DNA of 64,000 nucleotides, from the NCBI RefSeq assembly GCF_030548205.1, contig NZ_JAUORV010000009.1, positions 150,337-214,336 of the forward strand, in the 5' to 3' direction. Each line of letters opens with the position of its first letter. The stretch's first letter is position 1. Below the pieces are notes generated by a model. The model was given only the letters and a program-made list of their open reading frames with translations, was not told where the DNA came from and searched no databases. Shown here one piece after another: positions 10,158 through 18,487 of this stretch. The DNA is from Aliiglaciecola sp. 3_MG-2023 (GTDB taxonomy: Bacteria; Pseudomonadota; Gammaproteobacteria; Enterobacterales; Alteromonadaceae). Position numbers and translations under genes: made by a program.

Positions 10158-10183
10158 AAATGCTCGGTAATTACCGAGCATTT
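10158..10183 (-). terminator. Perfect 26-bp palindrome, terminator after tig
   Basis: The arms aaatgctcggtaa and ttaccgagcattt abut with no spacer and are followed on the minus strand by TTATTTTT. This is a strong intrinsic terminator or attenuator in the tig-clpP gap. Confidence 0.85.
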
Positions 10184-10225
10184 AATCAGGTGCTGACTAT
10201 TGAAGTCAATTACCAAAGGCCTAAA

Positions 10226-11536
10226 TTACTGCTGTTTGTTCATGATATCGTCAAAAGCGGTGTCAACTTCTTTAACTTTAGCCTGACTCAGAACCAATTC
10301 AACGGCTTGCTCTTCAAGGGCAACGTTTTGAATTTGCTGAAGTAATTCGTTATTTGTTTTGTAGTACTCAATAACTTCTGATGGATCTTCGTATGCAGAA
10401 GCAGTCGTTTCAATTAACTGCTCAACTTTAGCGTCATCCACCTTAATTTCGTTGGTTTTGATAATTTCGCCTAAAATTAGACCAATTGAAACGCGACGTT
10501 TAGCATTTTCTTCAAACAAATCAGCCGGTAGTTCAGGCATGTTTGCACTGTTGCCGCCAGATTGTTGTTGGAAACGCTGCTTCGCCTGTTCACGCAAAGC
10601 GTCAACTTCTTGGTCAAGAAGCGCTTTAGGCACATCAATACTATTTTGCTCAAGCAAACCAGAAATCACATCTTCTTTTAACTTAGCTTTAAGGGTCTGA
10701 TCAAGTTCACGTTGCATATTTTTGCGAACTTCAACTTGAAGGGCTTCAATACTGCCATCTTCAATACCAAATAACTTAGCAAACTCTTCGTCTACTTTAG
10801 GTAGTTCTAAGCCTTCAACCTTAGTCACAGTGATAGTAAACTCAGCGTCTTTACCTTTAAGGTTTTCTGCATGGTAATCTTCAGGGAAAGTAACGTTAGA
10901 AACAACTTCTTCGCCCTTCTTCGCGCCAACCAATGGCTTTTCAAAACCAGGGATCATTCGATCTTTACCAAGCTCTAACGGAAAGTCTTCAGCTTTGCCA
11001 CCATCGAATTCTTCGCCGTCGATAGTACCTACAAAGTTAATTGTTACGCGATCGTCTTTTTTCGCTTTACGCTTAACTTCTTTCCAATCAGCATGTTGCT
11101 TACGCAACGTTTCCATCATGTTTTCAAGATCTTTGTCGTTAATTTCAACAACTGGCTTTTCAATTTCAATTTTATCAATACCTTGAACTTCTAGTTCAGG
11201 ATAAACTTCAAAAGACGCGACAAATTCTAAATCTTCACCGTCTACATCTTTTTTCAATTCAAAGCTAGGCATACCCGCTGGGTTCAATTTTTCTTGTACC
11301 ACTGCTTCATAGAAGTTACGTTGCATGGCTTCGCCAGCTACTTCTTGACGAACCGCTTGGCCGAAGCGCTTTTTAATTACGGTGACGGGCACTTTACCTG
11401 GGCGGAAACCATTAATACGTTGGGTTTTAGCCAACTGCTGTAAACGTGACTTTACTGCTGAATCAATAGAATCAGCAGGAACAGATATGGTTAAACGGCG
11501 TTCTAGGCCTTGAGTCGTCTCGACTGACACTTGCAT
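10226..11536 (-). CDS. tig: Trigger factor, ribosome-associated chaperone
   Basis: Trigger factor binds ribosomal protein L23 at the exit tunnel and folds nascent chains. The 436 residues show the N-terminal ribosome-binding domain with the GFRPGKVP loop (residues 43-50; the family signature is GFRxGKxP), the FKBP-type isomerase domain at about 150-245 ([17 protein letters not shown] ... LVGAKKGEE) and the C-terminal helical arms. Its ATG has a very good ribosome binding site (GAGGAATAATA). It heads the tig-clpP-clpX-lon block, and a sigma-70 promoter can be seen 174 bp upstream. Confidence 0.98.
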   Translation of the reverse strand: MQVSVETTQGLERRLTISVPADSIDSAVKSRLQQLAKTQRINGFRPGKVPVTVIKKRFGQAVRQEVAGEAMQRNFYEAVVQEKLNPAGMPSFELKKDVDGEDLEFVASFEVYPELEVQGIDKIEIEKPVVEINDKDLENMMETLRKQHADWKEVKRKAKKDDRVTINFVGTIDGEEFDGGKAEDFPLELGKDRMIPGFEKPLVGAKKGEEVVSNVTFPEDYHAENLKGKDAEFTITVTKVEGLELPKVDEEFAKLFGIEDGSIEALQVEVRKNMQRELDQTLKAKLKEDVISGLLEQNSIDVPKALLDQEVDALREQAKQRFQQQSGGNSANMPELPADLFEENAKRRVSIGLILGEIIKTNEIKVDDAKVEQLIETTASAYEDPSEVIEYYKTNNELLQQIQNVALEEQAVELVLSQAKVKEVDTAFDDIMNKQQ

Positions 11537-11660
11537 TATTATTCCTCAACTATGCGTCACACAACGCGTAATTCGAACTCGCAGCAACTGATAAATAACC
11601 TATTAATTTAATGTGTTTATTTAATGTAAAAATAACAGGTTACTTTAGATACCAATACTG

Positions 11661-11686
11661 CCGCATTTTGCGGACCTAGTTGGTCC
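11661..11686 (-). other. Two adjacent short hairpins in the tig mRNA leader
   Basis: The stems ccgca/tgcgg (11661-11673) and ggacc/ggtcc (11672-11686) stand back to back and share two bases, so they may be alternative structures. They lie inside the predicted tig leader (about 11703 to 11537). No known regulatory RNA is recognised; they may be incidental. Confidence 0.35.
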
Positions 11687-11709
11687 ACCTCGGTTAAAAA
11701 AGACGCGAC

Positions 11710-11738
11710 AGTATACAGGCTGTGCGTTGTATAGTCGA
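11710..11738 (-). promoter_or_regulatory. Sigma-70 promoter of tig
   Basis: On the minus strand TCGACT (11738-11733), a 17-base spacer and TATACT (11715-11710) match the -35 and -10 boxes at four and five of six positions, at ideal spacing. Transcription would start near 11703. The rest of the 373-bp gap to the divergent activator gene shows no clear site. Confidence 0.6.
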
Positions 11739-11909
11739 GGGTAAAAATTAATTTAAATGCGCTCATTGGCATATGTGTTGAATTTATTTACAAAAGGGGC
11801 CTTTTTCCTCAGCAAAGGCTTTATTTCAAGGGGAACACCTCCTTGATTGCATAACGTCTTAATATGTGGAATATTATTTTCAAGAAAGTGACTATACTTC
11901 GAGCCGAAT

Positions 11910-14900
11910 TTGAATCCCAAAGATATGCTATTGCATCATTTACGATGCATATTAACGATTACCGAAGCACAACATATTAGTATGTTTCACCCCCAATTTA
12001 ATTGGAAATCAGATCGCATATCAGCAGATTCAATTGAACCTACCTCTCCTCTTTCAAACGCTGAAGTTGGTTTATTTAACGATATTGACACACTGCCATC
12101 ATCTAAAAACAACGAACTGCAGTTCAAACAGTTAGATCAAACTAGCTTATTAATTCAAGTTTCCGACCTTGTTATTTCAGATATAAGTAGTTTCGGTAGT
12201 AACAACGATGCTGACACAAACTCAACGAAACCAACACACTCGCGTCGTGCACCTTTACGAGCATTAAATAGTGAACAATATTATTTTATAAAAATAGAAT
12301 TTCGGCAAAGATTACCTAGCTGGTTGAGCCGAACAGATAACCATTTTGATAAATCGAATTATAGATTTACGGCTTTGCAGCAACTGATTGTAGCAGCAGG
12401 TATGCAAAGTAAATTAATGAGTGATTACTTATATTTGTTATCAGACCCCCTAACGAGCTTATGCTCGAGGCCGGTTTTACAAAACAAAATTGCCCAGCTG
12501 AGTCAATCCTATTCAGTTGGTTTAGTGATGGTTCACTGTATCGATTTCCATCAAATCAACAAAAAATTTGGACACCAATTTGGCGATAATGTCATTCAGG
12601 AAATTGCCAGTAACCTTAAAGATGTTACACGCGAAGAAGACATCTTATGCCGTTTTGGTGGTGCGCTATTTGGCGTTGCATTTCCCGTTAATGAGCACAC
12701 AGATGTTGCCAGTCTGGCAAAAAAGTTACAGAACTCTTTACAACAAAAACAATATTTAGAAGGAGCAATCAACTTACTTTTCGATTTAGGTGCTGCAATT
12801 GTCGAGCACAAACAAGAACAAAACGATGAAAATGAGAACGCCAACACTTTGATAAATCGAGCAGATCAGGCACTGAAAGTTGCACAGCAAGAAAATCAAC
12901 CATCCATCATTACCTGGCACAAAGATGATTTCAATTTGTATCAGCAGCAGTTTAATTACCTCGGCGGTATTTTTACCGCAGACACAGTAACCGACTACCG
13001 TAACATGTTGTTATTGTGGGATATATCTTCATTAATTGCAGATAAATACAATTTTTCCCAATTGTGTCAAAGCGTTGTTCAGCGCTTAGCGCAAACTTTC
13101 GATTTTATGTGTGCCGGCATTGTTAGCACACCAGAGCAAGACCAAGATGAATATAAGTATTCAATAAATTCTGACGATAACGCAATTTCCTTAAGCAACA
13201 AGGATCGCGCATTTTTAGCTGAAATCAAACAGATGCAAAAAGTCGCTATAGAAAGTCGAAAACCGTCTGAGCGATATATGGGCAACGCACTTTTATTAGT
13301 TTTACCCCTAGAAATCGAAACGCAAGATTGCTTTTTCATATGCGGAAATGCACAACGATTTGAAGTTAAACACGATACTAAAGTGCTCTTGTCGGGGTTA
13401 ACTCGGCAACTTGGAAAAGCGTTGCGCAGAAGCCGTTTGGAAGAGGAACTCAATCGAAAACTCGAAACTCAAAATGAACAACTTCAAAATGAATTAGCCC
13501 AACTTAAAGAAGGTCTGCAGGTTAGTAGTATTATTTATCGCTCTCAAGCCATGGAAAACCTGATGCGCCATGCAAAACGCGCAGCGACAACGGACACAAC
13601 TGTGTTAGTCACTGGCGAAAGTGGTACGGGTAAAGAGCGGCTCATTAATGCGCTACACCAAATGGGAAACCGTAAAGATAAAGCGTTAGTGATAGTAGAT
13701 TGTGGCTCAATTCCTGAAACCTTGATTGAGTCTGAGTTATTTGGTCACGTAAAAGGGGCCTTTACCGGTGCTCAAAATACCACATCAGGAAAGGTTCTAG
13801 ATGCCAACGGGGGGGTATTGGTGTTAGATGAAATTGGTGAACTCCCTCTCAATATGCAAACTAAGCTGTTACGTTTTGTGCAAGAAAAGCACTTCACCCC
13901 AGTTGGTGGAAATAAAGTCATCAATGTTGATGTGAAAATTATTGCGGTTACTAATCGAGATTTGGCACAGGAAGTGGAGCTAGGTCACTTCCGAAAAGAT
14001 TTGTACTATCGATTAAATGTGCTGACCTTGCACAATCCTCCACTGCGAGAAAGAGTTGAAGATATCGCCTTGTTAGCATCACACTTTTTAAAGAAATTTG
14101 CTGAACAATTTAAGGTGGAAAAACGCACCCTGGCTCCTGCAACACTCGAAAAAATGATACATTACCCTTGGCCAGGCAATATTCGCGAGCTAGAAAATCG
14201 CTTGATGCAAGCAACATTGCTTAGTGAAAACAGTACAATTGATTGGGAACTATTGAATATCCATGAAAATGGACATGCCGTTTCTGCCACTCATGCTGTT
14301 ATGCCTGAAAATAAACTTCCCCCCCAAGAACAGCAAACCTCGTTTGCGTCCCATTTCCCGAACAAATCAAGCATAACCTCAGCTGCTGTTGAGCAATCGG
14401 CTTACGTTTCAACACAAACAACCTCGGCTTTGCAGCAGAGCGATAGTTTCGATTCGAAAAACCTTACCCCCGAACTGTATCTTTCGGAATTATTAGAAAT
14501 AGTCAAACACCTGCTTACGACCTCAGGGCAGCATCCTCAATTTTTCAATGCGCCCTACGGAATTTGGATTGAAGATGAATTGATATTGAAAACCTATCTG
14601 GCAACGGATCGTAAGATGCGACTGACCGCAGCCAGGTTATCCATATCGCAAAGTACGGCGCGTAGAAAAGTAGATAGAATTCTAAAGGACATGAATAATG
14701 GCTCATTAGAACGTCCGCCAAAGTGGGAGCAGTTAAGTGAAGTGCTGATGCCCATTGCCACAGGAGAAATTCACATTGCCAATTGCGTAGCTAAGATAAA
14801 GCTGCTTGTTTTAGAAGCCATTTTGCACACCCCTGTTTATAACATGGCACAAGCCGCGGAAATGCTAGGGGTAAGCGAACCCACTTTTTATAAACTGAAA

Positions 14901-14924
14901 CGGGAATTAGACAGTAGTCATTAA
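11910..14924 (+). CDS. Sigma-54-dependent activator with degenerate GGDEF and GAF-like domains
   Basis: This 1004-residue protein is a bacterial enhancer-binding protein. After an N-terminal region without known features (1-170), residues 178-335 form a GGDEF-like domain (DPLTSL start) whose active site reads GGALF near 250, so it cannot be a normal diguanylate cyclase. A GAF-like stretch follows (360-510), then a coiled coil (about 510-540). The AAA+ domain has Walker A GESGTGKE near 570, the sigma-54 contact motif GAFTGA near 617, VLDEIGELP, and the PWPGNIRELENRL end. Beyond a linker lie two helix-turn-helix segments (about 900-925 and 978-1000, the second Fis-like). The TTG start at 11910 has no ribosome binding site; ATG at 11925 is an alternative. 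A likely target is the protease gene at 18.5-20.6 kb, which has a sigma-54 promoter; this link is inference. Confidence 0.9.
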   Translation: MNPKDMLLHHLRCILTITEAQHISMFHPQFNWKSDRISADSIEPTSPLSNAEVGLFNDIDTLPSSKNNELQFKQLDQTSLLIQVSDLVISDISSFGSNNDADTNSTKPTHSRRAPLRALNSEQYYFIKIEFRQRLPSWLSRTDNHFDKSNYRFTALQQLIVAAGMQSKLMSDYLYLLSDPLTSLCSRPVLQNKIAQLSQSYSVGLVMVHCIDFHQINKKFGHQFGDNVIQEIASNLKDVTREEDILCRFGGALFGVAFPVNEHTDVASLAKKLQNSLQQKQYLEGAINLLFDLGAAIVEHKQEQNDENENANTLINRADQALKVAQQENQPSIITWHKDDFNLYQQQFNYLGGIFTADTVTDYRNMLLLWDISSLIADKYNFSQLCQSVVQRLAQTFDFMCAGIVSTPEQDQDEYKYSINSDDNAISLSNKDRAFLAEIKQMQKVAIESRKPSERYMGNALLLVLPLEIETQDCFFICGNAQRFEVKHDTKVLLSGLTRQLGKALRRSRLEEELNRKLETQNEQLQNELAQLKEGLQVSSIIYRSQAMENLMRHAKRAATTDTTVLVTGESGTGKERLINALHQMGNRKDKALVIVDCGSIPETLIESELFGHVKGAFTGAQNTTSGKVLDANGGVLVLDEIGELPLNMQTKLLRFVQEKHFTPVGGNKVINVDVKIIAVTNRDLAQEVELGHFRKDLYYRLNVLTLHNPPLRERVEDIALLASHFLKKFAEQFKVEKRTLAPATLEKMIHYPWPGNIRELENRLMQATLLSENSTIDWELLNIHENGHAVSATHAVMPENKLPPQEQQTSFASHFPNKSSITSAAVEQSAYVSTQTTSALQQSDSFDSKNLTPELYLSELLEIVKHLLTTSGQHPQFFNAPYGIWIEDELILKTYLATDRKMRLTAARLSISQSTARRKVDRILKDMNNGSLERPPKWEQLSEVLMPIATGEIHIANCVAKIKLLVLEAILHTPVYNMAQAAEMLGVSEPTFYKLKRELDSSH

Positions 14925-15046
14925 AAATGTCTAATCTTCAACTGACATTTTGAATGTCGCAACGGGCTTAACCTGCTCACAAGGTTAACTTGAAGCCAAC
15001 CTTGGTATAGTTCAGAGCTTACAAATACTAAGTTGGCAAGGAAGTT

Positions 15047-18000
15047 TTATCTGCGCCGAGATTTAATATCTAAAATTTTGGAATCTTTCGTAAGGTTGGC
15101 TTGTACAATTCGCACATAGCCTTCATCAATTACATTCTCGATATTTTGGGTCAGAGTATTCATAATTCCAACTGGTGGCATTTCTTTAGATTGTATAATT
15201 CCTGTCCATTGATTGCGCCCAGATTCTTTAGACTTATATAAAGCATTATCTGCCAGTAAATGCACCTGCTCCCAACCTAAAGAGTCGGGGTAATGATGTG
15301 AAAATGGATAAGTGCTATACCCTATAGAACAAGATAGATGCATTTTCTGCTTAAGGTCAATGTCAAAACCATAATCAGCAATTTTTGTTCTTAAACGCTC
15401 AGCTAAAAGCTCAATTTCCTTTATCTCTTCAACTCTGCCCATTACTAAAAACTCGTCTCCACCCCACCGTATTACAGTATCAGATTTGCGACAAACAGCT
15501 TTTAATAATTCACTCACCTGACAAATGACTTTATCTCCAGCATCATGCCCATAGGTGTCATTGATAGGTTTGAATCCGTCTAAATCAAACATAAGGAAAA
15601 ACAGCCTTGGTCCACTGTCTGCGTCGAATTTCCCAGCGCTGAGAGCTTGCTCAAAATCACGAAAAACACTAGCGCATTGTTGTTCAACAATACTATTTAA
15701 ATAACGTCTGTTATGCAGCCCAGTTAATTGGTCGGTGACGCTCGCACTGAGCAACTGTTCATTAACTTCGCGTAACTCAGCAGTTCTACTTTTTACCTCT
15801 AATTCAAGTTCGTGACGGTAGTTTGCTTCTTTGGCTAACTTGTTGATGTACCAACGATAGACAAGGTATAAACTTCCCAAAACCAACAAACCATAAATGG
15901 TATAAGCCCACCATGAATACCATGGCGCGGGTAACACAGTTAGTGCCACATTAGCACCTTGTTCATTCCAAATACCGTCATTATTGGATGCTTTGACTCG
16001 AAATATATAACTGCCAGCCGGCAGGTTGGTATATGTCGCTTTGCGAATATCCCCCGCTTCTATCCAGTTATTATCGAAGCCTTCCAATTTATACAAATAA
16101 CGATTATTCGTTGGAGAGGCGAAATCCAGCCCAGCAAACTCAAAAGCAATCAAATAATCTTTGTGAGAAATTTGTATGTGGTTACTTTTTTGTCCAGAAG
16201 AGTCTAGTGAAAAGACCTCATTTAACTTCTGAAACTTGGTTAATACAACGGGAGGAACATGTTGATTAGGCGCGATTTGTGACGGATAAAATGAAGTTGC
16301 CCCGTTAGTTCCGCCGAAATAAAGCTTGCCACTTTTCGAACGATAATAGGCACCATTATTGAATTCATTACCTTGAAGTCCGTGGGAACTATCATAATTT
16401 AATAATTCAAATGTTTCTGGATTTAGCTTACTAATACCTCGATTGGTACTTAACCATAGGAATCCAGATTCGTCCTCAAGAATGCCAAAGACACTGCTAC
16501 TTGGAAGACCTTCGTATCGAGAGATCCGTTCGAACTCAAATTTTCCTAATTTACGATTCTCTGCAGAAAGTTTTGCGACACCAGCGCCCCTTGTTCCAAT
16601 CCACATGTTTTCCTGAGAATCTTCAAAAATCGTCCACACTTCTTGGCTGCCTAAGGATGCGGGATCATCAACATCGTTTGGTATCCGCATAGCGGTGCCA
16701 GTTGTAGGGTTGAATATATTTAAACCTGCTCCCCAGGTACCAATCCATAACAAACCATTATTCGCTTTGTGAACGCTCATCAAACTATTACTGCTTAACG
16801 TTTGTAGGTCTGTATCATCTGACAAATAGCGAGTAAAAGTTTGGTTTTTAATGTCGAATAAATTTAAGCCACCAGAGAAAGTAGTGATCCAAAGTTTATT
16901 ATTGCCTGCCGATTTAATCGCTGTAACACCCGGTGCTGAAAGGGCATTGGGGTTTGTTTTATCTGCTGGGTAATGGGTAAACGTCATTGTGGAAGTATCA
17001 AGTTTGCTCATACCTTGGTCTTGATAGCCAATGTAAAGCTCATTACCATTTTCCGAGTAAAGTGACATAACGGTATTGCTACGCAAAGTGTTGTCATCTT
17101 CTTCATTGGCAACAAAATGTTGAATATCCCCAGTCTCCACATTTAACCTATCTAGGCCCCCAATTGACCCTATCCATATCTCATTGTCTTTACCATCAAC
17201 GAACGAATTGATATAACTTCCACTTAGGCTTTTCGACTTATCCGCTCCTTCACGAATATGATCAAAATTAGACGTCGCCGTATTCCACTTATTTAAGCCT
17301 TTAATACTACCAACCCAAAACACCTTGCCGCGGTCTTGAAATAAATACGTCAACTTGCCATCAGAAAGACTGTAAGGATTTTGCTTTTCTGGTTTGATAT
17401 GTAAAAACGTTCGTTTGTCATTTTCCAGCCTAAATAGCCCATCTGAGGTTGCATACCAAATTCGATCATTGCGATCTTGGTATATATGGCTGACTTTTTG
17501 ATCCGATAAGGCTTCAGGTCGCCACACCTCAGGTGCTTCACCCTCTAATTGCGAAAACGTGATCGCCGTCACGCCGTTATCACCGCCAAGCCAAATTCTT
17601 TGTTGATGATCCACGGTGAGAGTTTTAATCTGCGAAGATTGAATACTAGTAATATTGTTCATTTCCGTGGCATCAATTAAAACTTGGTAGCTATTGGGAT
17701 CAAGTTTTACGACGCCTAAACCCGAGGCTGCAATCCACAAATAACCTTGCTGATCTTCGGCAATACTTTGGATTACAACCTGTTTTGATTGATCAGAGGT
17801 AATTGGCACATTTGTAAAATCATCGGTTGCGGGATTGTATATATTTAACCCTTTGTCACTGCCCAGCCATATTTGATTTTTTGATGAGTGAAACAGTACT
17901 CTTACTGTATCAGAGTTTATACTGCTGTTATCACCTGCTCGATATCGATAGTGACTGAAGGATTGCGTACCCTTATTAAAAACGTTAACGCCATTGCGCG

Positions 18001-18328
18001 TCCCTATCCACAGCATATTTTCCTGGGGTTCAATTATCGAGTAGATCCAATCAGAACTTAACGACTCTTTACTTCTTGGACTATAAGTGAATACTTTAAA
18101 TTGGTAACCGTCATATCGATTTAGTCCTTCTTGAGTACCAAACCACATATAACCTTCGGAATCTTGAAACGCGGTTAGGATATTTTCTTGGGATAGCCCC
18201 TGATCTAGAGTAATGCGCTGAAATTTAATGTTTTCATTGTCTGCTACCGCATTAAACGTGCTGACTAGAGCAATTAAAGCGAGCATTGTTTGCAATGTTA
18301 AAAGTTTAACTAGCATCAATGACTTCAT
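15047..18328 (-). CDS. Two-component-regulator-propeller diguanylate cyclase
   Basis: This 1093-residue membrane protein senses something outside the cytoplasm and makes cyclic di-GMP. A signal peptide (residues 1-29, ending NAVA) leads to about fourteen beta-propeller repeats (typical phrases GYMWFGTQEGLNRYDG, QIWLGSDKGLNIY, NMWIGTRGAGVAKL), a Y_Y_Y domain at about 700-790 (YKLEGFDNNWIEAG), one membrane segment at about 798-823, a short coiled coil and a GGDEF domain. The active site WGGDEF near 954 is intact, and RKSD five residues before it is the product-inhibition I-site. The architecture is that of hybrid propeller sensors without the kinase part. It is expressed convergently to the sigma-54 activator gene and lies just downstream of the protease gene. 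Confidence 0.92.
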   Translation of the reverse strand: MKSLMLVKLLTLQTMLALIALVSTFNAVADNENIKFQRITLDQGLSQENILTAFQDSEGYMWFGTQEGLNRYDGYQFKVFTYSPRSKESLSSDWIYSIIEPQENMLWIGTRNGVNVFNKGTQSFSHYRYRAGDNSSINSDTVRVLFHSSKNQIWLGSDKGLNIYNPATDDFTNVPITSDQSKQVVIQSIAEDQQGYLWIAASGLGVVKLDPNSYQVLIDATEMNNITSIQSSQIKTLTVDHQQRIWLGGDNGVTAITFSQLEGEAPEVWRPEALSDQKVSHIYQDRNDRIWYATSDGLFRLENDKRTFLHIKPEKQNPYSLSDGKLTYLFQDRGKVFWVGSIKGLNKWNTATSNFDHIREGADKSKSLSGSYINSFVDGKDNEIWIGSIGGLDRLNVETGDIQHFVANEEDDNTLRSNTVMSLYSENGNELYIGYQDQGMSKLDTSTMTFTHYPADKTNPNALSAPGVTAIKSAGNNKLWITTFSGGLNLFDIKNQTFTRYLSDDTDLQTLSSNSLMSVHKANNGLLWIGTWGAGLNIFNPTTGTAMRIPNDVDDPASLGSQEVWTIFEDSQENMWIGTRGAGVAKLSAENRKLGKFEFERISRYEGLPSSSVFGILEDESGFLWLSTNRGISKLNPETFELLNYDSSHGLQGNEFNNGAYYRSKSGKLYFGGTNGATSFYPSQIAPNQHVPPVVLTKFQKLNEVFSLDSSGQKSNHIQISHKDYLIAFEFAGLDFASPTNNRYLYKLEGFDNNWIEAGDIRKATYTNLPAGSYIFRVKASNNDGIWNEQGANVALTVLPAPWYSWWAYTIYGLLVLGSLYLVYRWYINKLAKEANYRHELELEVKSRTAELREVNEQLLSASVTDQLTGLHNRRYLNSIVEQQCASVFRDFEQALSAGKFDADSGPRLFFLMFDLDGFKPINDTYGHDAGDKVICQVSELLKAVCRKSDTVIRWGGDEFLVMGRVEEIKEIELLAERLRTKIADYGFDIDLKQKMHLSCSIGYSTYPFSHHYPDSLGWEQVHLLADNALYKSKESGRNQWTGIIQSKEMPPVGIMNTLTQNIENVIDEGYVRIVQANLTKDSKILDIKSRRR

Positions 18329-18419
18329 GAACTCATATTATCCTAATTGATTAAGGCTGAAGCATTTTAGATGTCCAAATTTACTTGAGCAACTAAATTT
18401 AACACTCTTTGTCTAAAAC

Positions 18420-18452
18420 AGCTAAGCTGCATTCAAAGAATGCAGCTTAGCT
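18420..18452 (-). terminator. Strong terminator hairpin after the protease gene
   Basis: A perfect 15-bp stem (agctaagctgcattc and its complement) with a 3-base loop lies 35 bp past the protease stop, followed on the minus strand by GTTTTAG. It separates the protease gene from the diguanylate cyclase gene. Confidence 0.8.
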
Positions 18453-18487
18453 TTGGTTGTTAATTATAGATTTAGGGACAGATTAGA

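Noticed and set aside
18360..18400. Sigma-54 promoter before the propeller cyclase gene
   Set aside because: A TTGGACAT...TGCTT stretch has 11 rather than 10 bases between GG and GC, which does not fit RpoN spacing.
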